Positions 12,008 through 22,205 of a DNA stretch of 64,000 nucleotides are shown one piece after another; positions within the stretch are counted from its first letter, which is position 1, and each line of letters starts with the position of its first letter. The DNA comes from Chrysoporthe austroafricana (lineage: Eukaryota; Ascomycota; Sordariomycetes; Diaporthales; Cryphonectriaceae). Location: the NCBI GenBank assembly GCA_001051155.2, contig JYIP02000007.1, forward strand, positions 1,366,342 to 1,430,341, written 5' to 3'. The position numbers and the translations under genes were made by a program. The notes below the pieces were generated by a model. It did not search any database and was not told where the DNA came from. It saw only the letters and a program-made list of their open reading frames with translations.

Positions 12008-14339
12008 CCTTTTTGCCCCCTTTCAGTTCCTTTACATGATTGATGTTATTTTATTCGCTAAGACACTGTGCAGGTCCATCCGCCTCTCCCACCCCCAAAA
12101 AAACTCATGTAGGGGTGCATATAATCATTGTCTGTACTGCCCTTTTCCGTCCCGCTTGATTCGACCCCCACCCCCAAACTCTTCGTTTATCTGCGCATCG
12201 TGTGTCATTTTCCTCTCTTCCCTGTTCTTCCTATCTTGATTTTACCTTCGGACTGTCCAGGTGGGTTCTTGAGCCAACTTCAGGACCCCATATGAATGCC
12301 AGAATAGACTAATGTCAGAATAGGGCAGAGCAAGCGTTGAGGCAGACATATCCCCTGCAGTACTGCGACCCTTACAAGCCCAGAAACTTAAATTGTCTTA
12401 CCTGTATATCTAGTAGGTACTTAATTAAGTATGGAGAGCAGATCAGGTATAACAACAACCAAGGAGCCTTGACCTCTCAGCTTTTGTTCTCGATCCCCTT
12501 TAAATGCACCTTATATTTTCTGGGTTGTACCAACTTTTGTTTCGTTTACTTTCCAATATTTATCAGCACTTCCCGTCTAATTATCAGAACTACTTTATTT
12601 CAATGGCTCTTATCCAGTGCCGTATCTGTGACTGTCTTGGTTGCCGGTTTGCAGGTATGCGTATCCTTTCAATTCTATCGCGAATGGGGCGGGCAACCGA
12701 TTTATCGGCTATACCTCTGCAGAGAGTGATAACTTGCTATGCCTCTCCAACGTTTCCAATACCACTCGTACGTTCGAGCTATAGTCTATTGATTCATTCG
12801 AGTATACTTTCTTCTATATCATGTTGAATTGGCTGGATATGTTATTGTCGGACGGGTCCCCTGGACCAAAGTATGTGCCGATATAACTCTTCCCGGTCGC
12901 GATCAGCACCTAATCACTCTCAAACTTGGACCGTTTAGCCTTTATTTCGACCTATAACATATATCGATTCCTCTCGCCCCCGACTTCCCGGCCCTAGATA
13001 GAGCCGATAGGGACTGGGCCGGGCGTCTTGTCGATATTCCGGATTATAAAGAGCCGTCGATGCTTGCGGACCCACCGGAGCTCGATAAATGCGATTCGTC
13101 ATCGGTCTCTACAAGAATATCAGTAGAACCCGTTACCGAGCTCAAATCTCCGTCTAAAATGTCGTTGGGCGAAGATGGAATGGATGAGGACTCTGGAGTC
13201 AGCGCGTAGCGGCGCTGGAGCGAAATGGCTCCGTTGCTTAGCGACGCCCAGGATCGGAAGAGAAGAAGGATGAGCAGAGTCGGTAATAACAATCCAGAGT
13301 ACGAGGGGACATACGAACTAGACAGAAGTAGCAGGTGGTATTGCTTGTGATGGATGTTTATACAACGGGTACTGCCCCAACGGCGTTTAGGTGCGCCTTT
13401 GTGAAAGGTACGCTACGTTTGAGGGTTTCGTTCACTCTCTCGATAAACTCGAACTCTATATTCCAGCCAAGATGAATCTGTCTAAGAGCGTATTGCAGTT
13501 GCATTGCCAAGGCCTTGAAAGCGTACTTGAAGACGTCCTCAGGAGCAAAACCCAGGGGAGTCAGTAAGTTAGGTCCCCCTTTCGGTTACTTGAGAATATT
13601 CACGTACGGTGCATCCCGGGCGGGAAGGCGTTTAATGCCAGAGCAGACGCTATTAGTGAGGTATGCTTTAGGCTTGTTGGTTTTGTCAGGCGAACGAAGT
13701 CAAGTACGCGGTCTTGGCAGCCAAGCGGCAGCGAGATGCATCTTCTTGACGCAAGGACAGCTTTGAATGTATTTGGAGCATGATGGACAAAGTGTCAGAC
13801 TGCTGCTCTGAAGGGAGGAATTGGAGATGGCGACCCGAGAAGTTGATAGCAGATTTCCGTTTGGCAAGCACTGCCTAAGCAAAGAATGACCTGACCTGAC
13901 AGCTCAGGCAGGATTTCCAGTTCCATGAAGTCGGGAAGTGTCTTTTGCAGATTGGTGAATGTATGGAGAGATGTCGGGTCGGAAATGCAGAGGCTTCTCA
14001 AGAGCTGCCCTGGAAGCCAGCACTAACAGGCAAGCCACTTACGATTGGGAATACGTTTACAACGGCTTCGCAGAACTCTGCTTCTTATACTACAAGTAGG
14101 TCTTCGGTAAGCTTGAATGGGGCGACCATCGTCGCTCGCACCTTGCTTGCCCGGAGACGCTCCCCGTCCAGTGCAACCCCCTCGTCTATAGCGGAATGCT
14201 TGCCGTCGCCGGCTACTGCGACCCGTGCCAAACACTTGGAGATTCGTCTCCCGTCTCTGTCGATATAAAGCAAGTAAGTATGACATATTATAAGCAAATT
14301 ATCAAGGACAAATATCTTCGGAAGAATTGATTAAGCAGT
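12008..14339. other. 2.3 kb region with unrecognised coding-like fragments
   Basis: No intact gene was found. Three pieces look coding-like but are broken. On the plus strand, 13421-13560 is a frame reading L-D-K-L-E-L-Y-I-P-A-K-M-N-L-S-K, and 13690-13878 reads N-E-V-K-Y-A-V-L-A-A-K-R-Q-R and, past one stop, S-F-E-C-I-W-S-M-M-D-K-V. A GTAAGT...TGTCAG pair lies between them. On the minus strand, 14085-14250 reads C-L-A-R-V-A-V-A-G-D-G-K-H-S-A. I do not recognise a family for any of them. They may be remains of genes or transposons. Confidence 0.3.
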
Positions 14340-17300
14340 CTACTCCAATCCACTAGAGTGTCCTGTAGAGTGGAGTGGAGTGATGCTCAGGCGTGCCCGC
14401 TGGAACATAGCTTCTGCATCTTCTAGCCGGCCTTGGTTTGCATAGAGAATACCCAGATTGTTAACTGTTTCGAGCATTGAGACATGGTCTGATCCCAAAG
14501 TCTTTTCATAGCCTTGAAGGGCCCGCTGGAATCTAGCTTCTGCATCTTTCAGCCGGCCTTGGTTTGCATAAAGACTACCCAGATTGTTAATTATATCGAG
14601 CGTTGATATATGGTCTGGTCCCAAAGCCTTTTTATAGCCTTGAAGGGCCCGCTGGTATAGAGCTTCTGCATCTTCTAGCCGGCCTTGGTCCGCATAGAGA
14701 ATACCCAGATTGTTAATTGTATTGAGCGTTGATATATGGTCTGGTCCTACAGTCGTCTCTCTGCTTTGAAGGACCAGCTGGAATATAGCTTCTGCATCTT
14801 CTAGCCGGCCTTGGTCCGCATAGAGAATACCCAGCTTGTTAACTATATCGAGCGTTGATATATGGTCCGGCCCCAAAGCCTTTTCGTAACCTTGGAGGGC
14901 CCGCTGGTACATGGCTTCTGCATCCTTCGGCCGGCCTTGGTCTGCATAGAGAAGACCTAGGCTGAGTGTAATCTGTGGGTCTTGTGATCCAATACCTTCT
15001 GCCATCATACTGGAACATCGATTTGAATGCCGGAGAAGACGACGTCGTAAACTCCAATACTCACGCTCAGTATCCCGCGGCACATGCGATGCAACACATA
15101 TCATGGCTAGCTGTGCCATTGCAGAATCCGTACTCCGGTTCAAAACGTGGACCATCCATGAGTGTACACATGCGTGTACGCTATAACCAGCAGACTCGAT
15201 ACCTCCATCAACTCTCAGCGAGTACCGTTCTACGAGGCCGTGGCTGCAAAGAAGACGCATAGCCTGATGAAAGGCGATTGGGTCTTGCGTCAATCGTCGA
15301 ATTCAATCGGGCCGAGTAGACCCGCCGTGTAGCAGCAGTTCGTACCATATGTCTTCATTATCGAAATAGGCCCACAACCGGAGAAGCTGAGCTGCTTTTC
15401 TGTCCTGGCGTCTGATATACTGGTAAGAGATGTCCCACGTCGAGAACATGCCATGGTCGTAAGCCGATAGTTCTGGCGTTGCCTATTGCAGTCGTAGCCA
15501 AGATTGGTGGTAGTATTTGAGATACTCAGTGCAGCTTATGGAGATTTGGTGTAAATACGCGCCGGCTGTCGCGAGGGCAAGAGGGAGGCCGTCGAGCTTT
15601 TGAGCAAGCTCTTGCACGGCAGGATCTTGATGATTGCGTGAGCGGTATGTAATGCGATATCTTTAGCCACACTAGACTCACCCTTCTCGATATGTTCTCG
15701 CTGTGAGGTGGAAGCAAGGATCTCTAGGCTATCGTTGATATCCCGAGCTTTTCCATCCTGATGGTCTGGCTGTTGCCAAATGTAACCTCGGTTGATCTCG
15801 TTGTCAGCAGAATAGCTCCATGGCCCTCCGAGAAGAAGGGCCGAATATCATAGGCTCTCAGTATTGGATTCTTGGACTCGGTCTTGGTAGCCAGTTGGTC
15901 GACGCTGGTGCCAGTCTTCGCAGAGGCATGTGCTTTATCCTTTTGACGCAGCTTGGGCTCATCATAATTGTCGAAAATCGCCAGCCAGCAGTTGTTCCTG
16001 GGTTGGGCAAGCCACCGTTTCACGGCTTGCACTGTTGCGTCCGTATCTTGATTTTCCAAGGCCGTCTTGACATAGGATACCGACGGGTATTCGTTAATGA
16101 TACGTTGGGCAATCCGCACAAAGCTCTTCTGCACCGACGTCTCGTCCTTTGCGTTTAGCCATAGGACTGCCGAGTAATGAGAGTGGTGGCTATGGATATA
16201 GGCAATCGCACATTGAGTCTTGCCCATCCCACCGAGGCCCTGCAGAATGGCGATGCGTCGTCTGCCCGAAACTCTCAACACTTGGTGTATCCGCTCGAGC
16301 TTGTCTTGCCTTCCAACAAAATGCGCAACCTCGACGAATTCTGAAGAATCAGCAGGAAGGTAGAACGTTTGCGCAGCATTATTGCGTGCTGAGAGCCGTC
16401 GATGAGAATTAGAAACAGATGAATATATTATGAGAATTGTGGCTGCCCACCGTCTTCGGCCCTTGCTTCTGCCTCCCACCTCTTATGAATGCAGCGATGA
16501 GCATCGCCGGCCATAAGTTGTAGATGTTCCGAAATCATCCGGTAGCCGTTGTCTTCCTTCGCTGAGAATCTGACCATGTTTAAATGGTCCGCGTGAATGA
16601 CAATAGGCTCGGCATCCGCTTGTCCCGGTACAACGGCGGATGCACGCGGAACAACCTGTCTCTGCTTAGTACTAATACATCATATAGAAAGTAGAAAAGG
16701 TTATTCTATAATCCGTACCATGATCTTGCCACCGAGGATGGTAGGTGTCTCATATTCCTCATAGGCAAACTTTGTTACAAAATCGCGGCTAATTGGGCCA
16801 TATTGGCCTAGCTGCTGTTCCAACCACTCGGAATCTCTTTCGAGATGTTGCAGAATACGATTATCAGTTTGCACAAAAATGCAGGTGAGGTTCGTCAGCA
16901 GCATTCCAAGCTTGACACCGTTCCCACCCTGATGTGGAGTGCCCATGAAGATTATGCCGTATGTCGATAGCTTGATAGACCGAAGATGCGGTAACGCACC
17001 CTCCCGTGCACCGTCTGAGTAGATGAGTGCCTGTTTGAATTAGTACTTAGGGTCCTTGTTCTTTTGTTTTATGGAGAAGAGAGGACATGATTTCTTACGC
17101 TTTTGACAACAATTCCTCCAAGACTATGAGCAACAAATATGATCGGGCGTTTTTCAGTCTACTTTCTATCAGCAATCCATACTTAAGTATACAGGCAACA
17201 TAGCGTTTCAAAGCTATCGATGCCATACTTTGGTCATTCTTCGCACGCGGTCCAGGTCCGAGACCAGATTCTGCGCATGGTTGTGCAAGTATTGATGGCT

Positions 17301-17711
17301 TATGCGAGATGCGCTGTGTGTATTGGCATCGTAGCCCCAACAGAGGATTCGAGCGTGGGGCAGGTCTTGCGGCAGCAAAGTGCGAAGCCAGTGGACACCG
17401 TTGGCAGCAGTCCAGGTCTTCTCCATGTGGCCATTGAGGCCGTGCACGGCAACGATGCTAGATGAAGTGCGTTAGATCAGACTAAAGTGATTTTAGGATG
17501 ACATGATCTGTACTCGATGACAGGATCAGCGCCTTGCACGACCACCTCTAGACCAAGTGATGCAGAGGCCGAGACGGGAGTAACGTTGCCATCAGTAGGT
17601 TTCGATGGTATGCTCCGACCGCCCTTGGATCGACCTAGCTTGTTCCTCCAAAAGAATTTCGAAAAACATGGCGCCTTAGCTTTTCGGAGTAAAGCACAGA
17701 TTAGACGGAAC
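14340..17711 (-). pseudogene. NLR-type receptor (alpha/beta hydrolase, NB-ARC, TPR), broken
   Basis: Read on the minus strand the order is: a basic lead exon (17514-17711), then the hydrolase exons 17229-17457, 17099-17158 and 16719-17030, a linker exon 16451-16661, and NB-ARC/TPR from 16388. The hydrolase shows I-V-A-V-H-G-L-N-G-H, the nucleophile elbow A-H-S-L-G-G and G-T-P-H-Q-G-G, as in SesB-like domains. NB-ARC has F-V-G-R-Q-D-K-L and the P-loop G-L-G-G-M-G-K-T (about 16206-16248). Five 42-residue TPR units close the protein. These are cytosolic STAND receptors implicated in fungal self/non-self recognition. Breaks: a frame slip near 15740 after R-M-E-K-L, a TAG where W-L-R-L-Q should continue (about 15485), and a TGA in place of Trp near 15305. 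The start codon and first exon are not resolved, and sequencing error was not excluded. Confidence 0.75.
14355..14990 (-). repeat. Five 126-bp units encoding TPRs
   Basis: The coding repeat has a period of 126 bases (42 residues), with the recurring core L-G-I-L-Y-A-D-Q-G-R-L-E-D-A-E and the spacer G-P-D-H-I-S-T-L. The units remain very alike at the DNA level, including near-identical stretches around each core. This suggests recent duplication or gene conversion. Confidence 0.85.
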
Positions 17712-18720
17712 CTGGAAAGTATTGCGATGTTAGCAAGTCGTAAGCAACCTGAAGAGTTCGGCCTTCGAGACTCACCTTGATTCTCTTATAAGTTGCTCAA
17801 AGGCTTGTAAGTGCTAATTTGGGATGAACAAGCGGCTTGAGGAACTTGACTTGACTGGAACGCTGACGGATGTCTTTGGGTATGAGGGACGTAGTCAGTC
17901 GAAGTGCTGCTGGCTTTGGATTCTGGGGCTTCTGAGGATAAAAGAGGGAGAAGCAATGAATCGAGAAGAGCTGCCAGCAAGCCTCAGTTGCGCGCCTAGA
18001 GAATGGCAGAACATGAAAAGGGGGAGAGACTGGGCGCGAGAGCCTTATGGCGGGGTGTCTTCTCTGCTGGGCTCGCCGAGTACCTCCACACCCCCCCCCG
18101 GGACTGCTACATATCTGCATGTAAGCCGCTACGGATGCCTTATGGATGCTTACGAAACAGCCCTCGCAGATATTCTGGGCGGCTCGGGCGCGCAGGCAGC
18201 CCACTTCTGCCGACTATTCGTCGGGCATGGTGGCTGTGGCAGGCCGCATCTCGTTTGTGTGCAGCCTACTAGTGCATCATGCGTCTCCGTCTCCAGGCGT
18301 GCTATATGGGCGCGCCAGCCAATAGATGAGGGATTCACCCACCCTGCTCCGGGGAAGGACTTTTATCGCGCGGTGTCCGCACGAGGGCACCTCGCAAAGT
18401 TACGCAGAATTGATTGGCGGCAATGCCCTCTTAGTGGGCGGTCCTGCCCCGACTGAACTTTTGCATGCAGGTACAGGTTGTTAGCCACCTACTTAGTAGT
18501 CTTTTCTGTGTGAGAGCGAGAATTGACTGTAGTGCGCCACGGACAGGAAAAGAGAGAAGGAAACAGGGGTGTGAAAATTTACCTACCACAACAGGTACCT
18601 ACTGGGTTGATGGAAGGAGGCCCTTTCCCGTCGCGTTCACCCCGCATTCCAGGGGCTTAGCTAACTGCTACTTACAAACGGTCCTCCTTAACTTCAGAAA
18701 GGAAGTTGGAAAACAGCTCG
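17712..18720. other. Region upstream of the broken NLR
   Basis: An intron beginning GTGAGT and ending TTCCAG probably sits at 17712-17775, upstream of the lead exon. All three frames stop shortly before it unless a further intron is assumed, so the true start of the NLR is not placed. The 210-codon plus-strand frame at 17824-18456 has no protein-like pattern. Confidence 0.35.
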
Positions 18721-19330
18721 TATTATAGCCAACACTCTATTTATATTCTTGATATTGCTTAAATTCTAGGACGAAGAGGTATCGCAATCAATCGCATCCG
18801 GCGTTGTAAGTCAGTAAGGAATTGGATCGTATTGTCTGGCTTTAGACTGCTCAGCTTAAGCACCCTTAGCCTTGCTGTTCAGAATGGAGTGCCTTGCTTG
18901 CTTGAATCGATTTTCTTCTTGGTCGACCTCGCTTGCTATTTTATTTGCTTAATCTCTATTAGCTATAGACTAATAAAGCTATAATGTGGTTTATTAGGAC
19001 CTCAGCCATATCAGGACCTCGGCTACTCTTCCGACGCGATACCATTTGAAAGGTTGGCCATATTACTAGGTTAAATGAGTTGATAAATAACTACTCGGAA
19101 CTAGATATATTAGACATCTTTACCTTAGTCTGATATGTTGGTGTGTTATGACCAAGTTTTCTGCAGGTGCTACAGCGCCGTATGGTCACTGGCCCCCTCA
19201 CATTTCTCCCGGGATTTTGACGCCTTTCCTGTTGTCACTACTAATTAAGGTCCGTCTGGACTACTAAGTCTTGTGCGTCCCCTGCCGTAAGTACACCTCC
19301 TTGGCGGACATGTTTTTTTTTTTTTTTTTT
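18721..19330 (-). mobile_element. Relic of a pogo/Fot-like DDE transposase (C-terminal end)
   Basis: On the minus strand a zinc-knuckle-like tail reads R-R-C-S-T-C-R-K-L-G-H-N-T-P-T-Y-Q-T (19128-19180). It resembles the C-x2-C-x4-H-x4-C knuckle that ends many fungal pogo/Fot1 transposases, here with Tyr in place of the last Cys. Upstream in the same reading direction are traces of the basic region before the knuckle (Q-E-R-R-Q-N-P-G-R-N) broken by stops (TAG TAG). The flanks, especially 18720-19130, are AT-rich. The change TGT to TAT and the TAG stops fit C-to-T decay at CpA. Boundaries are approximate and terminal repeats were not identified. Confidence 0.45.
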
Positions 19331-19332
19331 TT
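19313..19332. repeat. T20 homopolymer
   Basis: An uninterrupted run of twenty T residues, followed by C and four more T, at the edge of the transposase relic. Confidence 0.95.
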
Positions 19333-19661
19333 CTTTTAGCCCTCCGGCGTTTGCTTGCGGCTTTATTGGCCTTTCGAAGGCTGTGTGCCCCCGCCTCGAG
19401 CAGGGTTATCTCGTGGGCCATTTTCTCTACTCCTTTGGTCGGGTGTTTAACTATCCCAAAAATTGGTATAAGAAAGCTTCCATGGTGACCACTGATTCGA
19501 CTTGTGACTAATGTAGACTGGGAGAGGGCTTTAATTAGGCTATATAGCGTTTAGGAGACCTAAGGGTCGGGGTTGACTTAGGGGACCCCCTCGGTGATGG
19601 TGGTGGCGGCTAGACGTGCGTGTGATAGAGACGAGATAGAGTGCTTTGCTTGGCTTCTGAC

Positions 19662-21201
19662 CTAGCTATGCTGCTGCTCCTCCTGTACATGGCTCGCGTG
19701 CCCCTGTGCGCCATCATCCCCGGACTTAGCGCTGATGATGGGTGGCAAGGTGTAGCTTTGTAATCCTTCTCCATGGCTCTGCTCGTCGGTAACATGTTCG
19801 TGGACATCGTGCTGGTGCTGGTGCTTATCCTGATCCCCATTTCCATGCTCATGGTCATGAGCATCCAGAGACTTGTTGTCGTCCGTCATCAGAGACGGTA
19901 CTGTGTCGACGGTCCGCTCTCTGTGACTGGACTGTAATGGAGGCAAGGGATTGCGCTCGCGAGGGCGCCCTCGTTCCGGTTCTAGGCCTGATGCGATATT
20001 ACGCTCGTACCATTCCCCTGCTGAATTGAGCTCCTCTTCGCTTGTATTGCTGCTACCAGACGATATCCTCTGCCGGACGTTCCTCTCGAGGTGTTCTCCG
20101 TGATCATCCTGCGTTGTTTGGGAATGTGATCGTTTTCGACTCCCGCTGCTTGCACTGGTGCTTCGTATGGTACCGCCTCCGCTGTAGCGCTTATTCAAGT
20201 CGTCCCCAGCCACCTGCTCTACCTTGTATCGCCACTCTCCCTGGGCCCAAACTCTCGTTATAATCCGTCGAATAGAGGGGGTGCGGACAACGAATTCCTT
20301 TAGCAACATGAAGATTGCCTGCGCAAATTTGGCGAATAAGTACTCGTCCGCGACGTGCCCTTCCAGGATAGCGTTTCGAATCATCGTATTATGCCACTGT
20401 GCCGCAAACTCGCATCCATACTCTAGGACATCGAGGACATGGACTGTTATCTCAGAGCGCTTGGGCACAAGCGCAAACTTGTGCTGGTCCCAGGCGTTAT
20501 GAATATCATGCCTCATTTTCACTTGGTTCCTCGGCGAGTTGATGCCTCTACGGCTGCTGAACGCCTCCATAGTATTGTTCTGAAACCAAACTGCCGCAGA
20601 TTTTGGTACGACGTGTGCGGAATGAACCGAGAATGATGCGCTGGAGATGATGCAACGATCGCCTGAGAAGCGAGAGTCATAATAGGTGTTTTGAGGAGGA
20701 GGGGGCATGTGGGAAGCGGTCGTAGGAGTTGGCCGCTGCTGCCACATTGCTTCTTGGAAAGTATCGTGTGGGAATACCCAGTCTTCGAATCTCGGAACAA
20801 GAGGGTAGTTATCGCCCGGTTGGGAAGGGTCGGCAATGAACCAGTACCTATAACATGTAAGGACTCATCTTGTGAGAGGCAACAGTTACCGACCTGCTAT
20901 CTGTAAGGATACCGTCTCGCCCTACTGAAATTGGGTTGCGGCCCGCCTTGTCCGTTGACAAGAATCCCCGGAATGCATTGTTGGCTACAATCTGACACGC
21001 AAGGAGGGCAGTGCCGTGGTGGACTCCGAGCGGCAAGGCCGAGTCGGCCGAGTCGGCCGAGTCGAGCTTTGGAAGTTTGAAGAGCACGTCTGGCGGCTTG
21101 TAATGGGGGTGACAGAACTCGATCATCTGCGGTGGAGGACTCAAAGGGGGAGGCTCTGTAGGGCCTTTCAGCTGCACAGGTGGTTCTGACTGTGATGCCA
21201 T
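19662..21201 (-). CDS. HNH-nuclease domain protein with a His-rich tail
   Basis: Two exons (20894-21201 and 19662-20847) give 497 residues. The intron starts with the rarer GTCGGT and ends TATAG, and the frame closes (T-D-S-R then Y-W-F-I-A-D-P). The ATG at 21201 was chosen because the protein-like sequence starts there; another ATG lies 16 codons upstream. The middle holds the fungal HNH pattern: C-I-I-S-S (near residue 168), A-H-V-V-P-K (near 181), then an Asn-containing stretch and M-R-H-D-I-H-N-A-W-D (near 215-223), fitting a beta-beta-metal nuclease fold. The C-terminal 230 residues are disordered, with a Ser-rich part and a His/Asp/Glu-rich stretch (D-A-H-D-H-E-H-G and following). It lies among decayed genes but has no break itself. 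Function of this fungal family is not established. Confidence 0.72.
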
Positions 21202-21513
21202 AGCGACCTGATGATGTGGATTGATGATGTGGATAGACGAAAATGGCACTGCGATGGCACAAAAACAAGCCTGCGCGTTGACGTCAAATGCGGCTCTGGA
21301 TGTTGAGTCAGCAACCTGCTACGCTATGGGCCCCGTGCGCAACGCCTGCCCGCCCTTTTCGCTGCGACGTGCAACTACTACGTACTATGTAGAGAGCGCC
21401 AGCCAGCCGGCGTGCAAAAATCGGAGGTTGTGGAAGGGGCTGTCTCGAAGCTGGTTGTTATCAAAGTGTACTGTACATAGTACTCAATATCGTTTGTTGT
21501 TAGGGACCGGCGT

Positions 21514-22037
21514 TTAACCGGGCGGGTACCGCCTTACTTGAGTACCATAGTAGCGCTTGCTTCGGATCAGAGCACCCTCCCTGAGCAGCTGGACGACCGT
21601 ACGAAAGGTCCTTTCCTCGTACGACTGTGTCTTTCCCGTAATGAGGGAGAAGGGGTCCGGCCTAGGAGACTCTTCTTTTCCGGGAGCCTTTGCTTGCGAC
21701 CTCTGCAGAATGCGCCTTCGCTTTGCTGTCTCTCTTTTGTGGTTTAGGGTAATTATAAGCTCCTCCTCAGGCTGGTTGACGAGGATCTCGGCTAGCTCGG
21801 CGCGTTCCGGAACGTGGAGCTTGACGGCCGCCGCGACGTACGGTATTCTACCTCGGCCTCTTCCACTACTTCTCCGCTAAACTGTCTCTCGATATCCCGG
21901 GTCGGACGGTCTTGGAAGTAGTGCTTGCGGTGTCTGACCTATATATTCTTGTTTCTGATTTGTCGATCGAGGTCTCGGATCTCGTTCTCGTTAACGAGGC
22001 CTTGGATTCGGAACTGAAAGATTTGCCTACTGGCCTT
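21514..22037 (-). pseudogene. DUF3435 (fungal tyrosine-recombinase-like) relic
   Basis: Minus-strand translation gives R-D-L-D-R-Q-I-R-N-K-N, then after a TAG (21939-21941) R-K-H-Y-F-Q-D-R-P-T-R-D-I-E-R-Q. A frame slip follows, then V-K-L-H-V-P-E-R-A-E-L-A-E-I-L with Q-P-E-E-E downstream. This succession of a coiled segment, a Y-F-x-x-R-P-T-x-D-I-E-R-Q motif and an E-R-x-x-L-A-E-I-L motif is what I know from the C-terminal half of DUF3435 proteins. The group includes the captain recombinases of Starship elements and many degenerate copies. The N-terminal catalytic half is missing here. Recognition is from memory and was not checked by a profile search. Confidence 0.5.
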
Positions 22038-22205
22038 ATTTTTATGCCTAAGGCAGATCCTTAATTATCTCGTAAGGAAAGGTAGCGAATGGGAGTTATA
22101 TAACGAATTAGTATAGCCTCTTGCTGTAATAGATTCATCTTCCTGAGAGAGGGAAGTAGAGCGAGGAAAACCTTTATTTCAATGAAAGAAAGTATGGACG
22201 TTAAG

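Noticed and set aside
13515..13766. Frame loosely resembling a Copia-type polyprotein segment
   Set aside because: The likeness (G-Y-L-R-I-F) is too short and no integrase or reverse-transcriptase motif is present. It also overlaps a possible intron.
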